64,000 bases of DNA from Streptomyces sp. KMM 9044 (GCF_024701375.2 NZ_CP113910.1:7253620-7317619); one strand, 5' to 3'. Positions 19,682 through 31,439 are shown, counted from the stretch's first letter. A program made the numbers and translations. Notes: generated by a model from the sequence alone, not told the origin.

Positions 19682-20379
19682 CTACATGCCGCCGATCTTG
19701 CTGTAGACCCAGCGCACGAGGTCTTCGTCGACCTGCCCGAGGTTGAGTTTCTTCATGCCGGCGAGGACGTGAGTGGTGATGTTGGCCCAGTTGCGGAAGC
19801 TGCCGTGGGCGGCCTGCTTGTCGATCGCGTCGATCAACGCGGTGTCCACGTCTGCCCACACGGGGTGGAAGGCGGGGATCGTGGCCCGTACCTCGTCCTT
19901 GGACATGCGGGTGAACTCTTGCCAGATGAAGATCCTGGACGCCAGCATGGGCTCGCGGCGCAGGACCTTGTAGCAGCCGTCGCCCCCGGCGAAGATCACC
20001 GCGATGTTAGTGCGTTTGTCGTCCCACAGGTGGCGCCAGAACTCGAACCCGGTCTTCTTCATCCACTGCGCCTCGTCGCAGACCAGGACCCGGAACTCCT
20101 CCGCGAGTGCCTCCTTGAGGAGGGTGTCGAACTCGATCGGGCGGGCCGGCGGCTCACCGGGCAGCCCCAGCGCCTGGAAGAGACCATGGCGGATGTCACG
20201 CGGGGTCGGTCCGGCCCGTAGTTCCAGGCGGTGGGTGATGTCCGGGGCGAGGTGGCGCAGCGCGGAGTTCACCGACATCGTCTTGCCGGATCCGGCCGGC
20301 CCGTAGACGCACATCATGGCCTTGGCCTCGATGACGGCCTCGATGTTGTCCCGGGTGGTCAGCAGCGTGTCGGTACCGA
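19682..20379 (-). pseudogene. tniB: TniB-like AAA ATPase, 5' end displaced by insertions
   Basis: AAA+ ATPase that in Tn7/Tn5053/Mu-like elements activates the transposase and selects targets. The Walker A is CVYGPAGSGKTMS, Walker B is VLVCDEAQWM, and a later ASRIFIWQEFTRMSKDEV fits sensor and lid regions. The open frame enters at LLVGTDTLLTTRD, where the IS630/IS5 stack begins at CTAG 20380-20383. Joining to 29412-29475 across one CTAG restores an ATG-started gene of 762 bases (253 residues) beginning MCDEMRTLCHLAAPTEPPAL. No transposase partner gene is seen. Ends just before the hypothetical gene of the module. Confidence 0.8.
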
Positions 20380-20383
20380 CTAG

Positions 20384-21475
20384 GTCCTGTCTGGGATTCG
20401 GATCATGAGTGCGGTGTGATGCTGCGGATCCAGAGCATCGCGCCGCAGAGATGGAGTCCGGCTTCGTAGCTCTGCGGGGTTTTGTCATAGCGGGTGGCGA
20501 TGCCACGCCAGTTGCGGAGCCGGTTGATAGAGCGCTCCACGGTGTTGCGGTCCTTGTACAGCTCGGCGTCGTGGGAGATGGGTCGGCCGCCGGCGCTGCC
20601 GCGCTTCTTGCGGTTCGCGGCTTGGTCGGCCTTCTCCGGAATGACCGCCTTGATCCCGCGTATGCGTAGGTAGCGGCGGTTCTTCCGGGAGGAGTACGCC
20701 TTGTCCCCGGCCACGGCGTCCGGCCGGGTCCGGGGCGTCCGACGGGGCCGCGGACCTTAATCCGCTTGAGGACCGCGGTGAACTGCGGGCTGTCACCCGC
20801 CTGTCCAGGGGTGAGGACGAACACCAGCGGCCGGCACCGGCGATCGGCCGCAACATGGATCTTGCTGGTCAGCCCGCCTCGGGAACGTCCCAGTTCAGCG
20901 GCTTTCAACCGGGCCCGGCGCCGTCTGCGGATCCGTCGTCGCTCGGTGCGTGCCTCGTCTTCGCCTTGGGCATCACCTTGTCCGTCCTGCGGCTGTTGTC
21001 CCTCCTTGCCGCCCCCTTTTCCGCTTCGGCGGCGGCCTCAAGGGCCGCCAGCTGCTCGGGATCGAGGACCATCCCGGCGGCATGGTGGTGAGCGCGGGAG
21101 GTTGCCGAGTCCACGCTGACCAGACCCATGTCAACCTGGTCACGGGCGGCAGCCTCGGCGATCATCGCTTCCATCACCTGCTGGAAGATGCCCCGCTTCG
21201 CCCAGATCCGGAAGCGGTCGTACGCACTCTGCCAGGGCCCAAACTCGGTCGGCAGATCACGCCAGGGAGCCCCGGTGCGGAACCGCCACATCGCCGCGTT
21301 GAAGTACTTTCGCAGATCAGGGATGGGCCCGACCGCGGCATACGGGAGATGGGGTTCAACCAGGGACCACTGCTCATCGGTGAGATCGCCTCGCGCCATG
21401 ACTCATGACCTATCAAGACCGAGCCTCCGCGCGCAGGCGATCCACCTAACTCATGATCTGAATCTCAGACAGGAC
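20384..21475 (-). mobile_element. IS5-family element (IS427-like), copy 1
   Basis: 1,092 bp between two CTAG tetranucleotides (20380-20383, 21476-21479). Ends GTCCTGTCTGGGATTCGGAT and, complementing the right end, GTCCTGTCTGAGATTCAGAT. Same length and nearly the same sequence as copy 2 at 28320-29411. Confidence 0.93.
20403..21399 (-). pseudogene. IS5-family transposase, copy 1
   Basis: OrfA (20905-21399, 164 codons) begins MARGDLTDEQWSLVEPHLPY and carries the first Asp (LVSVDSATSRAHHH). OrfB starts at 20908 (MKAAELGRSRGGLTSKIHVA) with an overlapping start, the usual IS427-type two-frame layout. OrfB loses its frame at the four-G run 20732-20735 (plus strand); its C-terminus (VAGDKAYSSRKNRRYLR, YKDRNTVERSINRLRNWRG with the catalytic Glu) lies in another frame. 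The partial copy at 37442 has one more base there and is in frame. This copy is therefore probably non-autonomous unless the run is misread. Confidence 0.85.
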
Positions 21476-22088
21476 CTAGTGTCCTGAGTCTTAGAAAAGC
21501 CATAGAAGTATGCTTGGCTCATGGCGCGCATGGGTCGGCCGACGGTCGAAGTGGTTCTGACGGATGCCGAGCGTGAGACGTTGCTGCGCTGGTCGCGGCG
21601 GGCGACGTCCGCGCAGGCTCTGGCGCTGCGCTGCCGGATCGTCCTCGCGTGTGCCGACGGGCTGTCGAACACCCGGGTCGGCGCGGACCTCGGGATCCAT
21701 CCGACCACGGTGGCCACGTGGCGCAAGCGGTTCGCGGTCAACCGGCTGGAGGGCCTGGCCGACGAGAAACGGCCGGGGCCTGCCCGCACGGTGACGGACG
21801 AGCAGGTCGAGGACGTGATCGTGCGAACGCTGGAAACGACACCGAAGGGGGCCACGCACTGGTCCACCCGGGAGATGGCGAAACAGAGCGGGCTGAGCCA
21901 GTCGACGGTCTCGCGGATCTGGCGCACCTTCGGCCTCAAGCCGCACCAGGTCGACACCTTCAAGCTGAGCAAGGACCCGCAGTTCATCGAGAAGGTCCGC
22001 GACGTGGTGGGCCTGTACCTCGATCCGCCCGAGCGCGCCGTCGTGCTCTGCCGGAGCCTGTCAATTTTGGTGAGTCAGGATTTTGCGG

Positions 22089-23267
<1,179 letters not shown>

Positions 23268-23284
23268 CTCCTCGCTGGAGATGG

Positions 23285-23937
23285 CTACTTCGTCTCGCCC
23301 GTGCTCGTCGCACCGCCAGTGGCGAACTGGTCCAGCAGTGCCGAGAGTCTTGACTGGACCTCGATCACCGTCTGGGCCTTGCCCAGCTCGTTCTCCAGCC
23401 GGGCGACCTTCGCCTCCAGGCGGACGATCTCCTTGGGGTGTGGCTCCTTTGGAGGGACGGCCCTAGCTGCGTGAACTGCGGCTTGAGGCACGCCCGAGTG
23501 ATCGACTCGACCACGACAGCGGGTCACGCGGTGACCGGCACCCTCCGCGCTGTCGATCTTGATGCGACGCGCGGGCGTGACCTGCTGGTTCCGAAAGGAT
23601 CTCCACGACCGGCAGTCGAGCCCAACCGGCAAATGCCTAGCTCAGCCTGTCCCTCCAAAGGAGCCACACCCATCTCCTTGTCCCGCGGATCGGCCTTCGG
23701 CCGCCCCGCCGGCGCGGCGAGCGCGGCCTTCGCGCCCGCGTCCCGCTGCTCCCGCCAGTTCGCGATCAGCGACGAGTACAAACCCTCCCGGCGCAGCAGG
23801 GCTCCCTTGCCCTTCTTGTCGAGTGTCTCGTACTCGGCGAGGATCCTCGCCTTGTACTCCGCGGAATACCGGCGCGGACCGGCTGAACGGGGCTCTACCT
23901 GCGGATCAGGGGTCCCGTGGTCGTTGATGCTGGCCAC
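23285..23937 (-). pseudogene. IS3-like transposase OrfA split by a MITE
   Basis: Same 135-codon OrfA as copy 1, interrupted at the codons for KEI by the 236-bp MITE plus 9-bp duplication ATCTCCTTG. Removing 245 bases gives exactly 408, the length of the intact gene. Copy 2 therefore has a broken OrfA but an intact OrfB. Confidence 0.9.
23436..23671. mobile_element. MITE family 1, copy in OrfA
   Basis: 236 bp; terminal inverted repeats perfect over 23 bp, beginning GGGTGTGGCTCCTTTGGA. Nine-base duplication ATCTCCTTG (23427-23435, 23672-23680). No plausible gene inside. Confidence 0.95.
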
Positions 23938-24477
23938 TTGGGCACTACTCCTTCTCCACCCTCAATACATCGAATCATCAAGTATGCCTGACCCGCCCAA
24001 GAATGACAGAGAGGGTGCGTCGATGAGAAGTCCCGGATACAGGCGCTGGACCGCTCGGCGCCGGTGCTGCCGATGATGCCCGGCATGCCCGAGCGCCGCA
24101 CCCACGACTACCTGCGCGGCGGCGTCACCACCTTGTTCGCGGCGCTCAACACCGCCACCGGCGAGGTCATCGGCTCCCTGCACCGCCGCCACCGCGCCAG
24201 CGAGTTCAAAAAGTTCCTCGCCAAGCTCGACAAGGAAGTCCCCGCCGGACTCGACGTCCACCTGATCTGCGACAACTACGCCACCCACAAGACCCCCGCC
24301 ATCCAGAAGTGGCTCCTGGCACACCCGCGCTTCCACATGCACTTCACGCCCACCAGTTCCTCCTGGCTCAACCAAGTAGAGCGCTGGTTCGGCCTGCTGA
24401 CGGACAAGCAGATCCGGCGCGGCGTCCACAAGAACGTCCAGCAGGGCCCCGGCGAGTGCCTGGATCGTCCGGTTTGA

Positions 24478-25803
24478 TCATGTGATGCCGTAGAGGGCGA
24501 GGGCGAGGGCGAGGGCGAGGGCGAGGGCGAGGGCGCGGGGGCGTTCGGTGTGGGCTCGTCGTCCGGCGGCGGTGTTGATGTAACCCGCGAGCTTGAGTGT
24601 GCTGCGGATCAGGTCGCGGAGGGCTGCGAGTACGGCGGGCGTGTTGTGGGTCCTGACCTGGGACTTGTCCTCGTTGAAGGTGGCATCGCGGCACCAGTGG
24701 ACGGTGTTTTCCGCGGTCCAGTGCCCGCGAGCCCAGGACGCGATCTCGGCGGCGTTCGCTTCCTCGGCGGGCAGGTCGGTGATCGCGTAGACGGTCTCGC
24801 TGGACCACTTCTTCGCCCCTGTAGAGGCGGCGTCTGCGCTGGATGCGCAGGACCTGGGCCGCGTGGGGAAGAGCAGGCCGTCGACGGTGACGACCTGCAC
24901 GAGCCGCTGCTCGTGTCGGCCGTGGCCCCGGGCGTCGTCACGGTGGATCACGGGGATCTTCTTCCAGGGCAGGGCGTGGAGCTGACGGGCTTGTGCGCGT
25001 TGGTTGTTCTTGATGGTCAGCAGGTAGTGGGCGCCGCGTTCGTGCAGGTAGGTGGCGTGGTCGCGTGGGGCATGGAGTGCATCGGCGGTGACGATCGTCC
25101 CCGCGAGATCTGCGTCGTTGATTCCGTCGAGGAGGGGGGCGAACTCGGGGATTTCGTTGGTCTTCGCGCCGATCTCGCGGGAGGCGGGCGTGACGCCGTC
25201 GCCGTGGCGGACGGCGGACAGGACGAAGACCCGGCTGCCGTCCGGGCGGCGGGCGCCGCGCAGGCACTTGCCGTCCACCGCGATCGCCCGCCGCCGGATG
25301 CGTATCGGGTCGGCGTGGGCGGCTGTCCGGTGGGCCCGGCGCTGTTCGCGCTCGGTGCCGCCGTCGGGCATGACCGGTTCCGGCCGGCGGGGCCGTGGGG
25401 ACAGCAAGGGCCGAAGGTAGCCATAGGCCGCCGCGCTGATCTCGCCGGGATCCAGGCGTCCCAGGACACTGGGCAGGGTCTTCTCGCTCGGCACCCGGTA
25501 GCGGCCGAGGAGCGGGTGGTAGGGCAGGCCGAAGGCGGCCAGTTCCTCCGGCGTCGCGCGTCGGCACCACTTCGCCGCCGCGGTGATCGAGTCGTGTCCG
25601 GACGGGGTCATAGCGCAGACCATCAGGGCCAGCAGCGAGGAGAGCCGGTAGCGCACCCCGCGCGCCCCTCTCGGATCGGTGACCGACTCGAACTCGGCGA
25701 CCAGGCAGTGGACTTGGTCCTTGGCGGCTCCCTCGCCGAGGGCTTCCAGGCGGGGCACCGCGCAAGCGGGGGCAGCGACAGGGGATGATGGAGGAACGAA
25801 CAC
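24478..25803 (-). CDS. ISAs1-family transposase, intact copy
   Basis: 441 residues. N-terminal DUF4338/H-repeat-type region (FESVTDPRGARGVRYRLSSL, LPSVLGRLDPGEISAAA). DDE core: Asp in RRRAIAVDGKCLRGAR, Asp in AGTIVTADALHAPRDHATYL, Glu in HWTAENTVHWCRDATFNEDK. The C-terminus is a tail of seven Ala-Leu pairs before YGIT. This is the only full-length frame among three copies; the others share a 1-base deletion. Confidence 0.93.
   Translation of the reverse strand: MFVPPSSPVAAPACAVPRLEALGEGAAKDQVHCLVAEFESVTDPRGARGVRYRLSSLLALMVCAMTPSGHDSITAAAKWCRRATPEELAAFGLPYHPLLGRYRVPSEKTLPSVLGRLDPGEISAAAYGYLRPLLSPRPRRPEPVMPDGGTEREQRRAHRTAAHADPIRIRRRAIAVDGKCLRGARRPDGSRVFVLSAVRHGDGVTPASREIGAKTNEIPEFAPLLDGINDADLAGTIVTADALHAPRDHATYLHERGAHYLLTIKNNQRAQARQLHALPWKKIPVIHRDDARGHGRHEQRLVQVVTVDGLLFPTRPRSCASSADAASTGAKKWSSETVYAITDLPAEEANAAEIASWARGHWTAENTVHWCRDATFNEDKSQVRTHNTPAVLAALRDLIRSTLKLAGYINTAAGRRAHTERPRALALALALALALALYGIT
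24494..24535 (+). repeat. Hexanucleotide array AGGGCG x7
   Basis: Seven perfect hexamers, in frame at the 3' end of the ISAs1 transposase (minus strand), encoding (Ala-Leu)7. Copy 2 has four (from 36008) and copy 3 has two (from 39263). Confidence 0.95.
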
Positions 25804-26164
25804 GGCACCTTCGTGGATCTTGAAGCGGAGAGAACTCCATGATCCACAAGTGCCCTGTTCACCTGCTTCCCGGGCCCACCCTCCAGATCAACACCCCAGA
25901 ACAGGATGTTCCCGACACTCGCCGGGGCCCTGGAACGTCCAGGCGTCGGAGAAAGACATCCGCGACTGGATCGCCCACTGGAACGAAGACCCCAAGCCGT
26001 TCACCTGGACCAAGTCCGCCGACGAGATCTTCGAAGGGTGCACATCTTGTGAGGGTGCGTCGTTGGGGTGATTCGTCAGGGTTCAGGTCTCGGTCGGGGG
26101 TTGCTGGTTCCTAGCCTCGTGGTGTCGAGTCCGGCTGTGGTGGGCGGGCGTTGAGCGAGGGTGG

Positions 26165-26673
26165 GTGGCATCTGTGCCGTCGTTGATGGCTGCCTTACAG
26201 GCCAGGGAAGACGAGGTCCGGGCGTCCGCGGCCGAGGTGCGGGCGCGGCTGGAGGTGTTGACCGCGGAGTTGGCTACGGCCGAGGAGCAGTTGGTGCGAC
26301 TGCGGATCACGCGGGAGACGGTGGAGGAGGTGTTGTCCTCACCGGTCGGCCCGGCGGTGCCGCCGGGGTGGTGCTGGATACGGAGGGGGCGGTGCTGCCG
26401 CAGTTGGCGGAACTGGTGCCGGTGCTGTTGGCCGCCGAGGCGGCCGGGGACACGACGGTGACCTCCGAGCCGTATCGGCGGATCCTGATCGTGTTCGCCG
26501 AGGCGTCCGGGCCGTTGCGCTGCAAGGACGTGTGCGTCGGGGTGGGGTTGAGCACGGAGGCGAACCACACCGAGGGCATGCGTGGCAAGCTGAAGAAGCT
26601 GGTCGGGCGGGGGATCCTGGCCGAGGTGGAGCCGGGGTTGTTCGGGCTGGCCTGTCGGGCCGGTGCCCGGTGA
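26165..26673 (+). pseudogene. ISKra4 accessory gene, frameshifted
   Basis: Same gene as 56129-56638, but with four instead of five G at 26364-26367, so the frame breaks after VPPG. The second half (AELVPVLLAAEAAGDTTVTS, then NHTEGMRGKLKKLVGRGIL) continues in the other frame. Confidence 0.8.
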
Positions 26674-26768
26674 GCGGCGGCGTGATCGGCGGGGATCTGG
26701 CGGCGGCGGAGGCCGCGTTCGCCGCCTCGCGGGGCTTGTTCGAGCAGGTCAGTGCCCGGATGTAGTCC

Positions 26769-28202
26769 GTGGAGACCGGTTCGTTGACGCACTCGCAGCT
26801 GGAGGAGGTGCTGGGCGCGGACATGCGGGAGGTGACGCGGCAGCTGTATCAGGACCATCTGCGGCTGCGGGAGCTGACCGAGCAGCGCATCGAGCAGGTC
26901 GTGGACGCCGCCGGCCGGGAGCGCACCAGGATCGAGCGGGGCCGGCGGCGGATCCTGTCCACGGTGTTCGGGAAGGTGACCGTCGGCCGGATCGCCTACC
27001 GCGGCGACGCCGTGCCGGATCTGCACCCGGCCGATGCGGCGCTGAACCTGCCGGCCGGGATGCATTCGCACGGCCTGGCCAAACAGGTCGCCATCGAGGC
27101 GTCCCGGGGCTCGTTCGCCGAAGCGGTCGAGCGCGTCAACACCCTGACCGGCGCCGGGATCGGCCCGCGGCAGGCCGGCGAGCTCACCGTCGCCGCCGCC
27201 GCGGACATCGACGACTTCTATGCCGCCCTCGCGCCCGAGCCGTGCACGGACGCCACGCTGCTGGTGATGTCGGCCGACGGCAAGGGCGTGGTGATAAGGC
27301 CGGAGGCCCTGCGGGAGGCCACCGCGAGAGCCGCCGCGGCCAAAGGCGGCAACAAGCTGCACAAACGCCTGTCAGCCGGGGAGAAGAACGGCCGAAAGCG
27401 CATGGCCACCCTCGGAACCGTCTACGACGCCGAACCCGCGGTACGCACCGCCGACGACATCATCGCCGACCCCGACACCGGCGAGCAGGACACCACCCGC
27501 CGGAGCAAAGGACCCAGGGCCCGCTCCAAGTGGCTGACCGGATCGGTCAACGACACCTGCTCCCAGGTCATCACCGCCGTGTTCGACCAGGCCGAACACC
27601 GAGACCCCGACCACCGGCGCACCTGGGTGGCCCTCGTGGACGGCGCACCCCACCAGATCGATCTGATCAACGAGCAGGCCGCCGCCCGCGACGTGCAGGT
27701 GCACATCGTGATCGACATCATCCACGTCCTGGAATACCTGTGGAGCGCCGCCCACGCCCTGCACCCCGGCGGCAGCAAGGACATCGAGGCATGGGTCGCC
27801 CGCACCGCCCGCACCATCCTGGCCGGAGACGCCCTGACCGCAGCCGAGACGATCACAACGGCCGCCACCGACGCAGGGATCGCCCCGGGCCAGAACAAGA
27901 GCATCGACGACGCCGTGGCCTACCTCACCAACAAAGCCGACTACCTGCGCTACGACACCGCGCTGGCCGCCGGCTGGCCCATCGCGACCGGGATCATCGA
28001 AGGCGCATGCCGCCACCTGGTAAAAGACCGCCTCGACATCACCGGGGCCCGCTGGGGCCTGGCCGGAGCCGAAGCCGTCCTGAAACTCCGCGCCCTGCGC
28101 ACCAACGGCGACTTCGACACCTACTGGGCCTGGCACGAACAACAGGAGTACACCCGCAACCACCAGGCTCGCTACCGCAACACCCTCATACTCACCGCCT
28201 GA
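26769..28202 (+). CDS. ISKra4-family transposase, copy 1
   Basis: 477 residues from GTG 26769. N-terminal helical region, then a DDE-type core: RTWVALVDGAPHQIDLINEQ, VHIVIDIIHVLEYLWSAAHA and WPIATGIIEGACRHLVKDRL, with LDITGARWGLAGAEAVLKLR at the C-terminus; these are the conserved blocks of ISKra4 transposases. Differs from copy 2 by G for D in ADGKGVVIRPE. Appears intact. The accessory gene lies upstream with about 95 bases between. Confidence 0.92.
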   Translation: METGSLTHSQLEEVLGADMREVTRQLYQDHLRLRELTEQRIEQVVDAAGRERTRIERGRRRILSTVFGKVTVGRIAYRGDAVPDLHPADAALNLPAGMHSHGLAKQVAIEASRGSFAEAVERVNTLTGAGIGPRQAGELTVAAAADIDDFYAALAPEPCTDATLLVMSADGKGVVIRPEALREATARAAAAKGGNKLHKRLSAGEKNGRKRMATLGTVYDAEPAVRTADDIIADPDTGEQDTTRRSKGPRARSKWLTGSVNDTCSQVITAVFDQAEHRDPDHRRTWVALVDGAPHQIDLINEQAAARDVQVHIVIDIIHVLEYLWSAAHALHPGGSKDIEAWVARTARTILAGDALTAAETITTAATDAGIAPGQNKSIDDAVAYLTNKADYLRYDTALAAGWPIATGIIEGACRHLVKDRLDITGARWGLAGAEAVLKLRALRTNGDFDTYWAWHEQQEYTRNHQARYRNTLILTA

Positions 28203-28319
28203 TCACACAGACACCCTCAAAAGATGCACACCCATCTTCGAACGCCTCGCCGGCTACCTCAACCGCCTACCGAACCCCAAACCCTAAATATGCGGTGCTT
28301 CTGAGACTCAGGATACTAG

Positions 28320-29411
28320 GTCCTGTCTGGGATTCGGATCATGAGTGCGGTGTGATGCTGCGGATCCAGAGCATCGCGCCGCAGAGATGGAGTCCGGCTT
28401 CGTAGCTCTGCGGGGTTTTGTCATAGCGGGTGGCGATGCCACGCCAGTTGCGGAGCCGGTTGATACAGCGCTCCACGGTGTTGCGGTCCTTGTACAGCTC
28501 GGCGTCGTGGGAGATGGGTCGGCCGCCGGCGCTGCCGCGCTTCTTGCGGTTCGCGGCTTGGTCGGCCTTCTCCGGAATGACCGCCTTGATCCCGCGTATG
28601 CGTAGGTAGCGGCGGTTCTTCCGGGAGGAGTACGCCTTGTCCCCGGCCACGGCGTCCGGCCGGGTCCGGGGCGTCCGACGGGGCCGCGGACCTTAATCCG
28701 CTTGAGGACCGCGGTGAACTGCGGGCTGTCACCCGCCTGTCCAGGGGTGAGGACGAACACCAGCGGCCGGCACCGGCGATCGGCCGCAACATGGATCTTG
28801 CTGGTCAGCCCGCCTCGGGAACGTCCCAGTTCAGCGGCTTTCAACCGGGCCCGGCGCCGTCTGCGGATCCGTCGTCGCTCGGTGCGTGCCTCGTCTTCGC
28901 CTTGGGCATCACCTTGTCCGTCCTGCGGCTGTTGTCCCTCCTTGCCGCCCCCTTTTCCGCTTCGGCGGCGGCCTCAAGGGCCGCCAGCTGCTCGGGATCG
29001 AGGACCATCCCGGCGGCATGGTGGTGAGCGCGGGAGGTTGCCGAGTCCACGCTGACCAGACCCATGTCAACCTGCTCACGGGCGGCAGCCTCGGCGATCA
29101 TCGCTTCCATCACCTGCTGGAAGATGCCCCGCTTCGCCCAGATCCGGAAGCGGTCGTACGCACTCTGCCAGGGCCCAAACTCGGTCGGCAGATCACGCCA
29201 GGGAGCCCCGGTGCGGAACCGCCACATCGCCGCGTTGAAGTACTTTCGCAGATCAGGGATGGGCCCGACCGCGGCATACGGGAGATGGGGTTCAACCAGG
29301 GACCACTGCTCATCGGTGAGATCGCCTCGCGCCATGACTCATGACCTATCAAGACCGAGCCTCCGCGCGCAGGCGATCCACCTAACTCATGATCTGAATC
29401 TCAGACAGGAC
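28320..29411 (-). mobile_element. IS5-family element (IS427-like), copy 2
   Basis: 1,092 bp between CTAG 28316-28319 and 29412-29415. Near-identical to copy 1 with the same orientation and the same four-G run (28668-28671) that breaks OrfB. OrfA is 28841-29335; the OrfB pieces are 28642-28844 and 28339-28650. Confidence 0.93.
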
Positions 29412-29415
29412 CTAG

Positions 29416-29475
29416 GAGCGCAGGTGGCTCGGTCGGCGCGGCAAGATGACATAAAGTGCGCATTTCGTCGCACAT
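29416..29475 (-). pseudogene. tniB: Displaced 5' end of the TniB-like ATPase
   Basis: Twenty codons, ATG 29475, separated from the rest of the gene by about 9 kb of nested insertions. In frame with the 3' part when a single CTAG is kept. There is no clear ribosome binding site, so an alternative start (ATG 29463) is possible. Confidence 0.6.
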
Positions 29476-29544
29476 GGTAATGATATGGATGTCGCCCCTG
29501 CCGGGGTGACGTGACTATTCGACTTCACGACGACAGGAGACCGC

Positions 29545-31374
29545 ATGAGTCCTGACTCCAGGACACGTTCCTCACTCGGACCGCTCCCCAGGCGGAGCAC
29601 TTGGATTGCGGGCAGCAGCCTTGCATCCCTGGCTCTCGTCCTCACAGGAATGGCTAGCCCGGCTCTCGCAATGGAGCACACTAAGACGGTTGCCGCCATA
29701 GCCTCCGGCACCAACCCGGGTGGCGACGGATGCCACGACGACCACTGCGACGACCAGGGCCACAAGGGCGATACCGGCCCCACCGGCCCCACCGGGCCGA
29801 CGGGTCCTGCGGGTGCTGACGGTGCGACTGGGCCGACGGGCCCTGCGGGTGCCACAGGTGCGACTGGGCCGACGGGTCCTGCGGGTGCTGACGGTGCGAC
29901 TGGGCCGACGGGTCCTGCGGGTGCCACAGGTGCGACTGGGCCGACGGGTCCTGCGGGTGCTGACGGTGCGACTGGGCCGACGGGTCCTGCGGGTGTCGAC
30001 GGTGCCACAGGTGCGACGGGTCCTGCGGGTCCTGCGGGTCCTGCGGGTGTCGACGGTGTCGACGGTGCCACAGGTGCGACGGGTCCTGCGGGTCCTGCGG
30101 GTGCCACAGGTGCGACTGGGCCGACGGGTCCTGCGGGTGCTGACGGTGCGACTGGGCCGACGGGTCCTGCGGGTGTCGACGGTGCCACAGGTGCGACGGG
30201 TCCTGCGGGTCCTGCGGGTCCTGCGGGTGTCGACGGTGTCGACGGTGCCACAGGTGCGACGGGTCCTGCGGGTCCTGCGGGTGCCACAGGTGCGACTGGG
30301 CCGACGGGTCCTGCGGGTGCTGACGGTGCGACTGGGCCGACGGGTCCTGCGGGTGTCGACGGTGCCACAGGTGCGACGGGTCCTGCGGGTCCTGCGGGTC
30401 CTGCGGGTGTCGACGGTGTCGACGGTGTCGACGGTGCCACAGGTGCGACTGGGCCGACGGGTCCTGCGGGTGCTGACGGTGCGACTGGGCCGACGGGTCC
30501 TGCGGGTGCTGACGGTGCGACTGGGCCGACGGGTCCTGCGGGTGCTGACGGTGCGACTGGGCCGACGGGTCCTGCGGGTGTCGACGGTGCCACAGGTGCG
30601 ACGGGTCCTGCGGGTCCTGCGGGTCCTGCGGGTGTCGACGGTGTCGACGGTGCCACAGGTGCGACTGGGCCGACGGGTCCTGCGGGTGTCGACGGTGCCA
30701 CAGGTGCGACGGGTCCTGCGGGTCCTGCGGGTGTCGACGGTGCCACAGGTGCGACGGGTCCTGCGGGTCCTGCGGGTGCTGACGGTGCGACTGGGCCGAC
30801 GGGTCCTGCGGGTGCTGACGGTGCGACTGGGCCGACGGGTCCTGCGGGTGTCGACGGTGCCACAGGTGCGACGGGTCCTGCGGGTCCTGCGGGTCCTGCG
30901 GGTGTCGACGGTGTCGACGGTGCCACAGGTGCGACTGGGCCGACGGGTCCTGCGGGTGCTGACGGTGCGACTGGGCCGACGGGTCCTGCGGGTGTCGACG
31001 GTGCCACAGGTGCGACTGGGCCGACGGGTCCTGCGGGTGCTGACGGTGCGACTGGGCCGACGGGTCCTGCGGGTGCTGACGGTGCGACTGGGCCGACGGG
31101 TCCTGCGGGTGTCGACGGTGCCACAGGCCCCACCGGCCCCGCCGGACCGCTGGATTCGCAGATCGTCTCCCAGGACTACAACGTCCTGTTGGGCGTCAAC
31201 GCGTCCTACGACAGTCCGGCATGTCCGGCCGGCACCACTCCCATTTCTGGAGGACTGTCTGCCGCTGGCCTCTCCACCGTCCTCGGGCAGAGCTTCCCGA
31301 ACGGAGACCGCTGGACCGTAACCGCGTCGGCGGGTGCCATCACCACCATTACGGTCTACGCGGTCTGCAGCTGA
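29545..31374 (+). CDS. Secreted collagen-like protein
   Basis: 609 residues. The start is fixed by AGGAGA at 29535-29540. Residues 1-42 are a signal peptide (basic start, hydrophobic [11 protein letters not shown], cleavage after SPALA). A short region with GCHDDHCDD follows, then about 460 residues of uninterrupted Gly-X-Y triplets built from [20 protein letters not shown] units. The C-terminal ~75 residues (from [15 protein letters not shown]) are a non-repetitive domain with two cysteines, a possible trimerisation head. Gly-X-Y tracts form triple helices, so the protein is probably a surface or secreted fibre. No LPXTG sorting motif or membrane anchor is seen. Monocistronic; a hairpin terminator follows. 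Confidence 0.92.
   Translation: MSPDSRTRSSLGPLPRRSTWIAGSSLASLALVLTGMASPALAMEHTKTVAAIASGTNPGGDGCHDDHCDDQGHKGDTGPTGPTGPTGPAGADGATGPTGPAGATGATGPTGPAGADGATGPTGPAGATGATGPTGPAGADGATGPTGPAGVDGATGATGPAGPAGPAGVDGVDGATGATGPAGPAGATGATGPTGPAGADGATGPTGPAGVDGATGATGPAGPAGPAGVDGVDGATGATGPAGPAGATGATGPTGPAGADGATGPTGPAGVDGATGATGPAGPAGPAGVDGVDGVDGATGATGPTGPAGADGATGPTGPAGADGATGPTGPAGADGATGPTGPAGVDGATGATGPAGPAGPAGVDGVDGATGATGPTGPAGVDGATGATGPAGPAGVDGATGATGPAGPAGADGATGPTGPAGADGATGPTGPAGVDGATGATGPAGPAGPAGVDGVDGATGATGPTGPAGADGATGPTGPAGVDGATGATGPTGPAGADGATGPTGPAGADGATGPTGPAGVDGATGPTGPAGPLDSQIVSQDYNVLLGVNASYDSPACPAGTTPISGGLSAAGLSTVLGQSFPNGDRWTVTASAGAITTITVYAVCS
29758..31146 (+). repeat. Gly-X-Y coding tandem repeat
   Basis: Highly regular 9-bp-based repeat with larger units of 36-54 bp and a block of about 180 bp that recurs around 29980, 30160 and 30340. 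Such arrays change length by slippage or recombination and are prone to misassembly. Confidence 0.9.
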
Positions 31375-31409
31375 CCGCACACCGCACAGCCGCGCTTTCC
31401 TGCGCATAT

Positions 31410-31439
31410 GAGTCCCCGCCGACCTTTCGGTGGGGACTC
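31410..31439 (+). terminator. Hairpin terminator after collagen-like gene
   Basis: GAGTCCCC (31410-31417) pairs with GGGGACTC (31432-31439), with further pairing of CCGA and TCGG inside. It lies 36 bases after the stop codon. No T-tract, as usual in Streptomyces. Confidence 0.75.

Larger units (their letters stand above)
24442..25932 (-). mobile_element. ISAs1-family element, copy 1
   Basis: 1,491 bp; ends CAGGGCCCCGGCGAGTG in inverted orientation; 10-bp target duplication GAACGTCCAG (24432-24441, 25933-25942). Inserted in the IS630 transposase at KNVQ. Confidence 0.95.
26036..28233 (+). mobile_element. ISKra4-family element, copy 1
   Basis: 2,198 bp; ends GGGTGCACATCTTGTGAGGG and, complementing the right end, GGGTGTGCATCTTTTGAGGG. 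Nine-base duplication ATCTTCGAA (26027-26035, 28234-28242). Inserted in the IS630 transposase at DEIFE. Confidence 0.95.

Noticed and set aside
23436..23671. MITE family 1 as a structured RNA or integron attC site
   Set aside because: Perfect terminal inverted repeats and 9-bp target duplications at three of four copies show it is a transposable element; no integrase or cassette array is nearby.
29758..31146. Regular repeats considered as a CRISPR array
   Set aside because: Units are contiguous coding triplets without unique spacers, and no cas gene is present.
29720..31321. 533-codon plus-strand frame overlapping the collagen-like gene
   Set aside because: Shadow of the same repeat in another frame (LRVLRVPQV runs). 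The collagen frame has the signal peptide, ribosome binding site and Gly-X-Y logic.
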